Shown here: positions 1-9,314 of the stretch, one piece after another
How positions within the stretch are numbered: position 1 is the first letter of the stretch
How the letters are laid out: each line of letters starts with the position of its first letter
DNA from: Thermoplasmatota archaeon
Lineage (GTDB): Archaea; Thermoplasmatota; Thermoplasmata; Thermoplasmatales; Thermoplasmataceae
DNA length: 64,000 bases
Direction of reading: 5' to 3'
Assembly (NCBI GenBank): GCA_023379845.1
Contig: JAMCPG010000042.1
Location: 1-64,000 of the forward strand
Position numbers and translations under genes: made by a program
Notes under the pieces: generated by a model
Told to the model about the DNA's origin: nothing
What the model saw: only the letters and a program-made list of their open reading frames with translations
The model's database searches: none

Positions 1-2
1 CA

Positions 3-665
3 CTGGCAATTCTTTTACTCATGCTTGGATGGCTCGGATTTAATCCGGGGAGTGTACTAGCATTCAATTACGACACGCTGATTGTGGTTATGACAACATT
101 CACTGCAGCATTTGCCGGAATGATTTCTACACTTGTCGCAGGTTTTATTATCAACAAAGATAAGGGAGGTGTGCTTCAGGCAACGAATGGAATTATAATG
201 GGGCTAATCATTATCACTCCCCTTGCTGGTTTTGTAAGTCCGCTATCAGCATTTGCTCTGGGAATTATTGGAGGACCGCTGTTTGTATATGCCGAGGTGT
301 ATTTCTCCAAAATAAAATCGATCAGTGATCCTATAGGGCTCCTGCCGGGGCACTTAACCGGTGGTTTATTTGGAGTCGTTATGATAGCGTTTTTCACACA
401 GCACAGTTATGCAGTACTCTCGGGAAATTCCGTCCTCCCCAGTGGTTTCCTCTTTGGAGGAGGATTAGCTGCCGCTCACACACTGGGAATTGAAACCATG
501 GGAATTGTGGTTGTGGCCGTGACGGTATTCAGCCTTTCCTATGCCACCATATTCCTCATAAGCAAGGCAATGCATGGTATACTGGAGGATTACGGCCGGT
601 TAAATTCTGCAGGTCATCCTTTCATGACAGTTCAGTCATCAAGCGAGGCCGGTTCGAAAAAATAA
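3..665 (+). CDS. amt: Ammonium transporter, C-terminal part (cut by window edge)
   Basis: Integral membrane channel for ammonium/ammonia of the Amt/Mep/Rh family. The frame is open from the first bases of the window, so the first methionine seen (position 21) is internal and the N-terminal half lies outside. Family signatures visible are a GWxGFNPGS segment, the ATNGIIMGLIIITPLAGFV helix and a PxGLLPGHLTGG region, which correspond to the later transmembrane helices of Amt proteins. At least five hydrophobic segments precede a short polar tail ending near 665. No GlnK-type regulator is seen downstream; it could lie upstream, outside the window. Identification is secure; substrate is inferred from the family. 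Confidence 0.9.
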   Translation: MAILLLMLGWLGFNPGSVLAFNYDTLIVVMTTFTAAFAGMISTLVAGFIINKDKGGVLQATNGIIMGLIIITPLAGFVSPLSAFALGIIGGPLFVYAEVYFSKIKSISDPIGLLPGHLTGGLFGVVMIAFFTQHSYAVLSGNSVLPSGFLFGGGLAAAHTLGIETMGIVVVAVTVFSLSYATIFLISKAMHGILEDYGRLNSAGHPFMTVQSSSEAGSKK

Positions 666-769
666 AAATGTGATATGAAAAAATGAATACCGATTTATTA
701 TAGATTTTAGTTCTGTTATGTGCATGAAAATTAAATAGATTGATATAACATTGCCACAATTTTTATGTG

Positions 770-1869
770 GAGGTTTTCCTAAAACCTTCACTTCAACTTT
801 ATATCTTTCTTGATTCCTGTAAAATCAACCTTAATCAAGAATATTGTGTGAAGCATGGTGTGTTTCACTATGTTTTTACATCCATTTTCTCCTAAATTTC
901 CATTGCTTACGCTGTCCGGTCAAGAAATCTTGCCCTTACAATGTAGTAACATATTGCTGTGAAATATGTCTTTATTCTCACCCTCTGTACAGATGTTACT
1001 ATTACATGGTCAAAGTGGAACATACCCTTGAAGAATGCATAGGGATGTTCCACCATTGATCGGATGCGGGATATACGGAGATTCCTGCGTATGCTCTTAA
1101 GCGGAAGTGGATGACCTCTCACTGACCGATCCATGGTTCCATTGATACCCTTGCATTCGGATCCGAAATATCCCTTATCCCGGTAACATATGATTCCGGG
1201 AAGACTTAGATCGATCTGTGAATCATGCACATTTGCAGGTGTTACTGAAAGCTTCTCAATGATCTTGACCTCGTTCACAAGTGTATGCCTTGCAGCCGAA
1301 GTGCTTCACATCATTCTTTGTCGCCTATGATCCATCCTTAGATCTGCCGGTCTTTGCATCATCTTCTCCCTTATCTGCCTCTATGAAGGAAGCGTCTTGC
1401 ATATTACCCTTCTTTATCCTTATTCTTTTCGCCATAATCTGGTCTCCTATCTCATTGAATACAAGACGGTCCTTTCATGTTTTCGATAATCTCTCCCGGA
1501 AATACCATATGGTGTTCCGGTCGGATAATTTCTCAGGGTATCCCAGGAAATTAAGGAGCGATATCCGATAACGAATCTCTCTTTCAATCTGCGGATCTGA
1601 GAGATTGTACCATTGCTGCAGTAAAAGAATCTTCACCATCAGGATGGGATCATAATTTGGTCTTCCACCCTTTTCTGTGTCATTCTCATAGAGGTTCGAC
1701 AATATTGGCCTTATCTGTCCGAAATCAATGCGATCCGATATGCCGGTTAAGGGATCGCCAAGTGTTTCAATCTCCTTGAATGGTTCGGATAACCCGGTGT
1801 GGTAAAGGTTCATAGATATTGATCATGAGGTCATGAAAAAGGTTTCGGTGGTAGTTTCTAGAGAACCTC
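770..1869 (-). mobile_element. Decayed IS5-type insertion sequence, about 1.1 kb
   Basis: A broken DDE transposase lies on the minus strand between 907 and 1813. It is flanked by an imperfect inverted repeat: GAGGTTTTCCTAAAAC at 770-785, and the reverse complement of 1854-1869 reads GAGGTTCTCTAGAAAC. The enclosed length of about 1.1 kb suits an IS5-family element. The repeat pairing was made by eye with one small gap on each side, so the exact ends are uncertain. No target-site duplication was recognised. With an inactivated transposase the element cannot move by itself. Confidence 0.6.
907..1813 (-). pseudogene. IS5-family transposase, inactivated by stops and a frameshift
   Basis: The N-terminal part (1813 down to about 1475) carries a DUF772-like transposase head, with residues such as GGRPNYDPILMVKILLLQQW and a later YFRERL. 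Reading on in the same frame gives KDRLVFNEIGDQIMAKR after an in-frame TGA at 1475-1477, then a TAG at 1325-1327. A frameshift near 1280-1292 follows. The C-terminal DDE part (1278 down to 907) shows LSVTPANVHDSQ, a DKGY motif and a final RSMVEHPYAFFK region. All three catalytic regions are recognisable, so the whole gene was present before decay. Two nonsense codons plus a frameshift indicate an old insertion. Confidence 0.8.
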
Positions 1870-1920
1870 TGTGGATACTGTGACACAATTTAAAATAAAA
1901 TTTCATGATTTACCACCATT

Positions 1921-2088
1921 TTGAGCAAGAAAGCTGCGATCTTCAGAGAGGAGAGGATGCCAGGGACCTCACAGCAAACCATTTATAAAATCAAAACAAA
2001 GATAAAGAGAGGAAAGCATCTAAACCCAAATGTGAAGGTTGCGCGAATTCTGAACACTATCCTAGCGTTCAGGTGTAACATTTTCTAA
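1921..2088 (+). CDS. Small helix-turn-helix-like protein, possible
   Basis: A 55-codon frame begins at TTG 1921 and ends at TAA 2086-2088, between the IS remnant and the PLP enzyme. Its middle reads SQQTIYKIKTKIKRGK followed by HLNPNVKVARILNTIL, which resembles the recognition-helix and following helix of Cro/XRE-type DNA-binding domains. There is no strong Shine-Dalgarno site, and an internal ATG at 1957 is an alternative start. A similar segment, interrupted by a stop, occurs at 26785-26958, with 10 identical residues over 18. It could be a truncated regulator left by the neighbouring insertion. The call rests on this pattern and the internal resemblance only. Confidence 0.35.
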   Translation: MSKKAAIFREERMPGTSQQTIYKIKTKIKRGKHLNPNVKVARILNTILAFRCNIF

Positions 2089-2125
2089 TAATAAGAGACG
2101 ATTATGTATTGAGTGATATCATTAT

Positions 2126-3292
2126 ATGAATAATAGGGGATTTTCCACAAGATCGATTCATGATGCTGAGAAACCATTGAAAGATACAGGAGAATACGGC
2201 GATGTTGTAATACCCATTCACCTCTCAACAACATTCGCAAGAAAGGAACCTGAAACTGCAACAAAGGGCATGGATTATAGCAGGACAGGAAACCCTACAA
2301 GACAGGCGCTTGAAAGGAAGCTCGCATCGCTTGAGCAGGCAAAACATGGTCTCGCGTTTGCGTCAGGTCTTGCCGCAGAAGCTGCGGTAATAATCTCCAT
2401 GCTTAAAACCGGCGACGCTGTGATTGCAGGCGAGGATCTATACGGAGGAACCAGGAGGCTCCTTGTTAACTTTGGATCCAGATTCGGCATTAAGGTCAAA
2501 TTCGTAGATCTTTCAAATCCTCAAAACATAAATCCGCTCATAACTAAGGAGACAAAAATGATATGGTGCGAAACGCCGTCAAACCCTTTCCTTAAGATAA
2601 CTCCTCTAAGGGAGGTAAGCAGACTCGCGTCCGAGCACAATATACTCACCGTGGCTGACAATACATTTGCATCCCCTTTCTTCCAGAACCCTATCCGTCT
2701 TGGCTGCAATATCGTAGTCCACAGCACCACTAAATATATTGGCGGTCACAGCGACACGATAGGAGGAGCCGTCATAACAGACAATGACGAAATATTTGAA
2801 AGCGTTAAGTTCTTTCAGAACGCGGCGGGAGGAATAATGTCTCCTTTTGACAGTTACCTTACATTGAGAGGAGCAAAAACACTTTCCGCCAGGATGTCCA
2901 TACATGAGAGAAATGCGAAAAGTATAGCTAAACTGCTGGTCTCAAGCGGAAAAGCTAAAGAGGTTTTCTATCCAGGTCTCGATAGCCATCCCCTTCATTC
3001 TGTAGCTGCACAGCAAATGTCGGGTTTTGGCGGCATGGTTTCAGTAAGGCTGAACACCGATGTTAAGGGGGTTCGCAGGTTCCTGAATAAACTGGAACTA
3101 TTCTCTCTGGCAGAGAGCCTTGGCGGTGTGGAATCTCTCATTGAAGTACCATCGATGATGACCCACTTATCAGTTCCGCCCGAAGAGAGGAGGCGGCTTG
3201 GAATTGATGATTCTCTCATCCGCATTTCAGCAGGAATTGAAGACGAGAAGGATCTTCTGGAGGATCTCTCAAACGGGCTTGCACAAATATAG
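2126..3292 (+). CDS. Cystathionine gamma-synthase/lyase-type PLP enzyme
   Basis: Cytosolic fold-type I PLP enzyme of the Cys/Met metabolism family, 388 residues, the normal family length. The PLP-binding lysine is K203 in HSTTKYIGGHSD, preceded by the ADNTFASP segment. A YSRTGNPT motif near residue 51 contributes to the phosphate-binding site. Family members make or cleave cystathionine or release methanethiol from methionine. Sequence alone does not separate MetB, MetC/CTH and methionine gamma-lyase, so no symbol is given. The start at 2126 has an AGTGAT sequence (2111-2116) upstream that can pair with the 16S rRNA tail. No methionine pathway partner adjoins it. Confidence 0.88.
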   Translation: MNNRGFSTRSIHDAEKPLKDTGEYGDVVIPIHLSTTFARKEPETATKGMDYSRTGNPTRQALERKLASLEQAKHGLAFASGLAAEAAVIISMLKTGDAVIAGEDLYGGTRRLLVNFGSRFGIKVKFVDLSNPQNINPLITKETKMIWCETPSNPFLKITPLREVSRLASEHNILTVADNTFASPFFQNPIRLGCNIVVHSTTKYIGGHSDTIGGAVITDNDEIFESVKFFQNAAGGIMSPFDSYLTLRGAKTLSARMSIHERNAKSIAKLLVSSGKAKEVFYPGLDSHPLHSVAAQQMSGFGGMVSVRLNTDVKGVRRFLNKLELFSLAESLGGVESLIEVPSMMTHLSVPPEERRRLGIDDSLIRISAGIEDEKDLLEDLSNGLAQI

Positions 3293-3373
3293 TCCCTTCT
3301 GAATTACCATCTATTTCCATACGATCCTGAAACGATCAGTCAACTTTATTCAGGATCAGTACTTCCCAATCTA

Positions 3374-3985
3374 ATGAGTAGAATCGGCGGCGTCCTGCCG
3401 TACATGCAAAGCCTGAAACAGCCGGATAGCACACTCAAAGTATCATGGTCATGGTATAACCAGGCCCAGGGGACTGTCGCCTGGGCATTCGTGAATGGAA
3501 CATCTGCTGTAAAGTCATTCCTGCTCCTTAGAAACACATACTATTTTGGAAACGCGTTCTGGCCCGTCTATCTCAATAACAGCAGCTTCAACGTTAATTT
3601 TGTTGTCAAGCCCGTTCCGCTTATCGATAACGGAGTTGCCTCCAATTCCGCTCCAATTGCAGTTATATCCTTTCCTGGAAATAGGGAAATAGTCGCTTTT
3701 GTGTTTACCCTTTCACCGGGCCAGTCATGGACTATCCTGGAGGGAGGATTTACCGTCGCAAGTCCTCCGGCTGGTTTCTCCTTAGTAGAAGTAACATTCA
3801 ACGGAAGCTCGCAGCAATGCATAACATATGATGAAAAACAGGTTACTGACTGGGATGCGCAAACCGGGACATCACTTCAGGGCTATGCTCCCAACCCGTC
3901 TACATTCGATACTGCGGTATTCATCTGCAGTGGAGCCTTTGTTGCTCTTTTCAACGATAAAATAAAAGCGGGAAAATGCTCATAA
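3374..3985 (+). CDS. Hypothetical protein, 203 residues
   Basis: I do not recognise a family. The protein is rich in aromatic residues, asparagine and beta-forming segments and has few charged residues, with no clear signal peptide or transmembrane helix. A central pattern (PIAVISFPGNREIVAFVFTL, then SPGQSWTILEGGF) suggests a beta-sandwich. It is followed by a cysteine-containing C-terminus. The frame is open over 600 bases and its codon use resembles its neighbours, which supports it being real. It is transcribed in the same direction as the upstream PLP enzyme, 81 bases after it. Confidence 0.6.
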   Translation: MSRIGGVLPYMQSLKQPDSTLKVSWSWYNQAQGTVAWAFVNGTSAVKSFLLLRNTYYFGNAFWPVYLNNSSFNVNFVVKPVPLIDNGVASNSAPIAVISFPGNREIVAFVFTLSPGQSWTILEGGFTVASPPAGFSLVEVTFNGSSQQCITYDEKQVTDWDAQTGTSLQGYAPNPSTFDTAVFICSGAFVALFNDKIKAGKCS

Positions 3986-4038
3986 CTTATCTTTTTTACT
4001 TAGAAAACATTTACATATATTGATGACCTGAGATATCA

Positions 4039-4374
4039 GTGAAACATACACAGGCATGCCCTACTTGTTCCGGGACAGGTTTTGCCCGGGGTGAGGATGG
4101 TATTGATGATATTTGCCCTCGATGCAATGGGAAAGGCTCTATAACTTTCACATCTAGAGATAAGGTTTTTGAATCATCGTTCATGAAGATAGTGCTTTTC
4201 TGTGTGCTCTTCCTGATCGTTTTCTATTCACTGTTTGCAATAAGCATAAGCATATTCAGCTTAAACTTCACTCTTGAAATAATAATACTTTTCATCGGGC
4301 ATGCGGCACTGGCAACAATCCTGATATCTTATCTCATGCTTAAGGCACTATCCGGGGACAAGAGCATTGCATGA
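4039..4374 (+). CDS. Small membrane protein with DnaJ-like zinc-finger repeats
   Basis: 111 residues, GTG start. The N-terminus carries two CxxCxGxG units (CPTCSGTGF at about 7-15 and CPRCNGKGS at about 26-34), the signature of the cysteine-rich domain of DnaJ, here reduced to one pair that could bind one zinc ion. A polar linker is followed by two hydrophobic helices (about 48-75 and 79-102), so the zinc module should sit on one side of the membrane. There is no J domain. The role is unknown; a small membrane-tethered protein-handling factor is a possibility, not a demonstrated function. Confidence 0.7.
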   Translation: MKHTQACPTCSGTGFARGEDGIDDICPRCNGKGSITFTSRDKVFESSFMKIVLFCVLFLIVFYSLFAISISIFSLNFTLEIIILFIGHAALATILISYLMLKALSGDKSIA

Positions 4375-4416
4375 TATTATCAATGTTTAATTACGAGTTA
4401 TCATTTTCTTGCCAGT

Positions 4417-5808
4417 ATGGAATATACAGAAGCTCTGCGTGAAATACTTGGAAAAAATGTGATCTTTGACACGGTTGAAAAAATTCCTTACATGACTGAT
4501 GCATCTGCCTTTAACGGAAAAGAGCCCATTGCGGTTGCACTGCCTGAAACGGTCGATGAGGTCAAACAACTTCTTGCCTTCTGTAACTCGAATAAGATTT
4601 TTGTCGTTCCGCGTGGAGGTGGAACCTCACTCACTGGTGCATCTATACCATTGGAAAATTTTATTGTTCTGAGCATGGCGAAGTTCAATCGCATATTAAG
4701 CATCAGCCCGGCTGACCGCTATGTAGTTGCGGAGCCTGGATTAAGGCTGGACGAACTGAACGACAAGCTATCGGAAATAAACTTCTTTTACCCTCCGGAT
4801 CCAGCCAGTTCAATGGCCGCAACCGTCGGTGGATCAATATCCACCAATGCAGGCGGGCTGAGGGCTTCAATGTATGGGACCACAAAGGAATGGGTTCTCG
4901 GGCTCGAGGTTGTGCTCCCGGACGGGAGCAGCATGATAACAGGCGGCAGAGTGCTCAAGAGATCTGCTGGATATGACCTTACCGCGCTATTCGTTGGAGC
5001 TGAAGGCACCCTTGGCATCATTACGAAAGCCTTCCTCAAGATATGGCCTAAACCTGAAGCAACGGGCAGAATACTTGCATATTACGACTCGATCGAAAAG
5101 ATCGGGCTAGCAATCAGGAACATAAAGGCTTCTGGCATAACCCCACTTATCGCAGAGTTTCTTGATAGGATAACCATGGATTCGCTGAACATCGCAAAGG
5201 GCATGTCATTCCCTGCAGCCGCGTCATATATGCTCATCCTGGATGTTGCCTCCACGGATCTCAGCATTGCTGGAGATCTTGAAAAGACAGCCAATATGCT
5301 CAGGGATCTGAACCCGATCGAAATATCAATAACAAGGGATCCTGATGAAATGGCACGTATCTACGAAGCCAGAAAGGGTGCATATTCTTCCCTTCTCAAG
5401 GTAAGAAAGAGCAGCAGCCAGAGGGTCATAATTGGCGACGTTGTTGTGCCGGCATCAGAACTTCCAGCGGCATTGAAGGAGATTGCAGGAAAGGCTGAGG
5501 AGCTTGGAATAATGGTAGCACTCTTCGGGCACATCTCTGACGGAAACATTCATGCAAACATATTTGCAGAGCCCGGAAACGCGGAAAGCATGTCCAAGGA
5601 AGAGGAGTTTCAGAAGCATTTAGGCAAGGTCGCCCTTGAACATGGCGGATCTGTTTCCGCTGAACATGGGATTGGAATTGAAAAGAAGGACCTCCTGCTG
5701 GACCAGGAAAAGTTCACTTCATCCGATGTGGCAATAGATATAATGAGAAAGATTAAACAAGCATTCGATCCCAATGGAATAATGAACAGGGGTAAGATAT
5801 TTGACTGA
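4417..5808 (+). CDS. glcD: FAD-linked glycolate/D-lactate oxidase subunit (GlcD-like)
   Basis: 463-residue flavoprotein of the FAD_binding_4 / GlcD family that oxidises 2-hydroxy acids such as glycolate or D-lactate and passes electrons to an Fe-S partner. The FAD pyrophosphate loop is visible as PRGGGTSLTG at residues 65-74, followed by the GGSISTNAGG segment. The C-terminal FAD-oxidase domain shows HISDGNIH (H372, H379) and AEHGIG (E416, H417), residues typical of the substrate and metal site. The stop overlaps the start of the Fe-S subunit by 8 bases, so the two are almost certainly co-translated. The precise hydroxy acid cannot be told from sequence. Confidence 0.9.
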   Translation: MEYTEALREILGKNVIFDTVEKIPYMTDASAFNGKEPIAVALPETVDEVKQLLAFCNSNKIFVVPRGGGTSLTGASIPLENFIVLSMAKFNRILSISPADRYVVAEPGLRLDELNDKLSEINFFYPPDPASSMAATVGGSISTNAGGLRASMYGTTKEWVLGLEVVLPDGSSMITGGRVLKRSAGYDLTALFVGAEGTLGIITKAFLKIWPKPEATGRILAYYDSIEKIGLAIRNIKASGITPLIAEFLDRITMDSLNIAKGMSFPAAASYMLILDVASTDLSIAGDLEKTANMLRDLNPIEISITRDPDEMARIYEARKGAYSSLLKVRKSSSQRVIIGDVVVPASELPAALKEIAGKAEELGIMVALFGHISDGNIHANIFAEPGNAESMSKEEEFQKHLGKVALEHGGSVSAEHGIGIEKKDLLLDQEKFTSSDVAIDIMRKIKQAFDPNGIMNRGKIFD

Positions 5809-7033
5809 AAGCCTTCTTGAGCAACTAGAAAACGAAGTTGGAAACTGCATAAACTGCGGTTTCTGCGAGACCGTGTGCCCGACGCTTGATCCTTCCGGTT
5901 TCAGTCTCTGGAAGGGAGCGCGCGGCAGGGTGATCATGGGAAGGACGCTCCTGGAGGACAAAAAGAAGGGGATTCCTGTGCCTGTCCTGTCGGATAGCTT
6001 CTATTCATGTCTTGACTGCCATGCATGCCTGTTCGTGTGTCCGGCAGGCGTCAATGCAGGGAAAGTTTCACAGCTTTCAAGGGAAATAATAACTACCACG
6101 TCAGACAGGAAGAATGAGAACCCGTATGCAAGGATGATCGTCGAAGTAACCGCCAGATATGGTAACCCTCTTGGCGTGAAGGCGAGATCTGCTGCATGGT
6201 CAGAAGGCTTACAGTTCGATCGGAACGCTGAATACCTCCTGTATACCGGGAATATGTTTCAGCTGATGCCATACACAAAGAACCTGAACTCCGCAAGGAA
6301 AACCATGGGAAACGCAATGTCAAACTTCATGGCATCCAGGGTCGCCAACCACCCCTCGATGATAAAAATGCTCTCAAGAATGCGGGACAAGGAGATGGAG
6401 CAGAAGAACTTCGGGACACTCAGGAACATAGTGAAGCTGCTCCGCCTGTCTGGAATAAGCTTTTCGTATCTTGGGGAAAAGGAACCTTATCCTGGAACCT
6501 TCATCTACGATCTAGGCTACATAGATAAGTTCAAAAAATACGCAATGTACGTATATTCCGTTTTGAAGGAAAGCGGTGCAAAAAAGATCATAACAGTGGA
6601 TCCGCATACGTATGATCTGCTTAAGAATACATTTCCAAAATACGTGGACAACTTTGATCTAGAGATCTTCTACTACCTGGACCTGATAAAAATGCCTGCC
6701 TTGCAGAAAGGGGAAGAGAAGATCGTATACCATGAACCATGTCATTTCGTCTTGAGAGATCCAAGGTATTCAAAGCCCTTCCAGATTCTTTCGAGTACCG
6801 CAAACACAGTGCTTGCGAAGAGAAGCGGGAGCAAGTCGAGGTGCTGTGGCGGACCAGATGAACTTACATTCCCCGATCTCTCGGAAAAAGCTTCGCAGAT
6901 CAGGTACGAGGAACTCAAAAGCACTGGCGCAGACATAATAGTCACCGCATGCCCGATATGTAATGTGAACCTGTCCAAGGAGAACAGGACAATGGAAATT
7001 GCAGATTATCTTGCCTCTAAGTTACCTGCTTAA
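5801..7033 (+). CDS. glcF: Glycolate oxidase iron-sulfur subunit (GlcF-like)
   Basis: 410-residue Fe-S oxidoreductase partner of the preceding flavoprotein. Two 4Fe-4S ferredoxin motifs are visible: C16-x2-C19-x2-C22-x3-C26-P and C70-x2-C73-x2-C76-x3-C80-P. The C-terminal half has a cysteine-rich (CCG) domain with HEPCH, a CCGGP motif and CPICNVNL. Only one complete CCG block is obvious, where many GlcF/heterodisulfide-reductase proteins have two; the preceding half-domain seems to lack its cysteines. It begins at TTG 5801 inside the end of glcD. Electrons probably go to a membrane quinone or another carrier; no membrane anchor is adjacent. Confidence 0.88.
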   Translation: MTESLLEQLENEVGNCINCGFCETVCPTLDPSGFSLWKGARGRVIMGRTLLEDKKKGIPVPVLSDSFYSCLDCHACLFVCPAGVNAGKVSQLSREIITTTSDRKNENPYARMIVEVTARYGNPLGVKARSAAWSEGLQFDRNAEYLLYTGNMFQLMPYTKNLNSARKTMGNAMSNFMASRVANHPSMIKMLSRMRDKEMEQKNFGTLRNIVKLLRLSGISFSYLGEKEPYPGTFIYDLGYIDKFKKYAMYVYSVLKESGAKKIITVDPHTYDLLKNTFPKYVDNFDLEIFYYLDLIKMPALQKGEEKIVYHEPCHFVLRDPRYSKPFQILSSTANTVLAKRSGSKSRCCGGPDELTFPDLSEKASQIRYEELKSTGADIIVTACPICNVNLSKENRTMEIADYLASKLPA

Positions 7034-7180
7034 ATTGAATCTCGGCTTAAGACAAAAACCGAATATTGAAGCTCTTGTACCAACAACATTTTTTATACCC
7101 GTTTGCTACAGGTTCGATCAGATGCGACCTGGACTCAATTGTGCTGAAAATCCAAAACATCGTTAAGGGGTGGAAACTCT

Positions 7181-8803
7181 CTGGAAGTTGACCGGAAAAA
7201 TATTGGAATCGGGGCAGTTTTTCAGTATTTCGGGTCCGCATCGACGCTTATTGGCGGTGTCATATTTTACACATATGTCGTCAAGTATTACAGCCAGACC
7301 ATATATGCAAGCATCGGAGTGATGCAGGCCATCCTCTCTATAGTAACTACAATCTTCATATTCGGGCTTTCGCAGGCTGTCCAGCATTTCATATCGCACC
7401 ACCTTGCCAGGAGCGAAACTGACAAGATTCGTTCGCTGCTTAGGAAAACGTTTCTTCTGCTTGTCATCCTTATGTCAGGATCATTCCTTAGCATTTTCCT
7501 GCTCTCTCCCATCCTTGCTCCTGGGTTGCTTGTACGTGCGGGGATCTCTTCGGGCTCAGCTTATGAATCCCTTGAGTTCCTCTCAGTTGCCGCGGCCGCA
7601 ATGGTTGGCTCCACAATTGTGAACAGCATGGTTCTGGGTTTCCAGAGATTCAAGACCAACGGTTTCCTTGTTCTCCTTAACGCAATAGTGACGTATGGCT
7701 CGGCATCATTCCTGCTCTACAGGTTTGGGGACTCACAGGCGGTAGCGGCAGGATGGGCCGCGTCTTACACTTTCATGCTCATACTTGGCATGTTTTTCCT
7801 TGCCGCAATCACCCGATCCACCAAAACTACGAAAACAGAAAACATGAACCTGCGGCCAATGCTCAGGTACTCAATCCCAATCCTGCTTGCATCTATAGTT
7901 TCCACTGGATCGGTTTATGCAGACAGACTCATTGTCGACTACCTTGTCGGCGGAAACGTATTCGCAGTTTACAGCTACGCCCTGCTGATCGCTTCAAGTG
8001 TTGCATTTCTCGTATCACCATTGAACAACATCCTTCTGCCCAAGTTTTCGGAATACTTTTCATACAATGACGCAAACAGCATCAGACGCGGTATAAGGCT
8101 GACAATAAACGTCGCAACCTTCATATATACGCCGATTGCCCTATGGATAGCCGTGCTGGGCATGCCAATCATACTTGTTCTTGGCCATGTCGACTACACG
8201 ACAGGTGCAGTACCTCTGGCAATAATCCTTGTTTTTTCTGCCCTGTTCATCTCTCAGGGAGTTCTTGTGCAGGGTTTGCAGGGCATCCGTGTCACATCAA
8301 TATTCATAATTTCAAGCGGGCTTTCGCTGCTTTCAAACATAACACTGTCTGTGATCCTGGTCCCAAGGTATCCTCTTGTAGGTGCCGCAATCGGCTACTC
8401 TTCCGTGATAGTGATAAATTTCCTTGTTATACTGTACTTTGCCCTTAAATTCAAGATAGCTTCCTACGACTTCAAGACGATCAGCAAGGTATGGATCTCG
8501 TCTGCAGTGATGCTAATTGCAATATCCGCCTTCAATTTTGTCATACTTCCTCTTTCTCCATTCAGCAGTTTCCTCTCCTATGTGCCTTCTATCATAGTTG
8601 ATATTTTCTATCTTTTCATATATATCGTGATAGGTCTTTCCGTCTATGTCGTGGCTATCAGGATCATGCGTGCAATGAGGAGGGAAGACATTGAATTTTT
8701 CTACACATTTGTTCCTGCCAGCCTGCAGTTCAGCAAAAATCTGATGATACTGCTATTTGTATCAGGATCTGCAAGCCGGATTTCAGCTGTCGGAGGAAAA
8801 TAG
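7181..8803 (+). CDS. Polysaccharide/lipid flippase of the MOP (MATE-like) superfamily
   Basis: Polytopic membrane protein with about 14 hydrophobic segments, family Polysacc_synt / MurJ-like, expected to flip lipid-linked sugars for surface glycans or protein glycosylation. The first ATG/GTG/TTG start in frame is GTG 7319. The frame is nevertheless open back to 7148 and encodes what looks like the missing first helix (NIGIGAVFQYFGSASTLIGG). A CTG at 7181 lies 7 bases after a GGGGTGG sequence and is given here as the likely start. Alternatively, one lost A in the A-run near 7196-7200 would join this frame to GTG 7170. Conservative coordinates are 7319-8803. Confidence 0.8.
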   Translation: MEVDRKNIGIGAVFQYFGSASTLIGGVIFYTYVVKYYSQTIYASIGVMQAILSIVTTIFIFGLSQAVQHFISHHLARSETDKIRSLLRKTFLLLVILMSGSFLSIFLLSPILAPGLLVRAGISSGSAYESLEFLSVAAAAMVGSTIVNSMVLGFQRFKTNGFLVLLNAIVTYGSASFLLYRFGDSQAVAAGWAASYTFMLILGMFFLAAITRSTKTTKTENMNLRPMLRYSIPILLASIVSTGSVYADRLIVDYLVGGNVFAVYSYALLIASSVAFLVSPLNNILLPKFSEYFSYNDANSIRRGIRLTINVATFIYTPIALWIAVLGMPIILVLGHVDYTTGAVPLAIILVFSALFISQGVLVQGLQGIRVTSIFIISSGLSLLSNITLSVILVPRYPLVGAAIGYSSVIVINFLVILYFALKFKIASYDFKTISKVWISSAVMLIAISAFNFVILPLSPFSSFLSYVPSIIVDIFYLFIYIVIGLSVYVVAIRIMRAMRREDIEFFYTFVPASLQFSKNLMILLFVSGSASRISAVGGK

Positions 8804-8822
8804 ATCTCTTTCTGGAAGAATG

Positions 8823-9194
8823 TCAAGCCTTTCCGTCGCCGGAAATCTCCCTGAAAATTTCTTCGTATACATCAATCTCATCTGCCGTGTCATCCTTGCT
8901 TGACAGTACCTTCGCTATCTTATCGCGCTTGAACTTCCACTGGTTGACCCTCCAGACCTTTCCCTTGACAATCGTGACCTCCTCCCTGTAAGGTTCAAGG
9001 AAATCATATTCCTCCAGGTTGTAAAACACATCTCTTTCCGCACTGGAAAGCACATTATCCAGGACGTAATCCTCATAACCGAAGAATGAAAGTATGAAGT
9101 CAGAAAGCTCCTCAACATCCCCTTGAGGCATGCCTTTAGTTCCGTACGTTTTCTCGAGAGCTTTTATCAGATGCTCCCTAGTTAACACGGGCAT
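8823..9194 (-). CDS. Hypothetical acidic protein, 123 residues
   Basis: No family recognised with confidence. The sequence is soluble and acidic, mostly predicted helical. It has an N-terminal helix pair (TREHLIKALEKTYG), an EELSDFILSFFGYEDYVLDN segment and a C-terminal region with basic patches (WRVNQWKFKRDKIAK). The pattern recalls small winged-helix or adaptor proteins. It lies convergent with the flippase and divergent from hjc, so it is probably a single-gene unit. ATG start at 9194. It looks like a real gene by length and codon use. Confidence 0.65.
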   Translation of the reverse strand: MPVLTREHLIKALEKTYGTKGMPQGDVEELSDFILSFFGYEDYVLDNVLSSAERDVFYNLEEYDFLEPYREEVTIVKGKVWRVNQWKFKRDKIAKVLSSKDDTADEIDVYEEIFREISGDGKA

Positions 9195-9314
9195 TGGCTA
9201 TCTCACCAAGATTTGTAGAAGGATATTAAGGTTTTGTAGGGTGCAATGGTCTTCTCAACACATCCACTATAAAGAATGATTTTTAAGCACCAATGCCTAC
9301 TCTTTCCTGATATT

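Noticed and set aside
844..1059. Plus-strand frame with many cysteines over the IS remnant
   Set aside because: It lies antisense to the transposase remnant, and its cysteine-rich composition comes from reading that sequence backwards.
1325..1477. TGA and TAG in the transposase as recoding
   Set aside because: A frameshift follows and the sites are not conserved transposase recoding positions.
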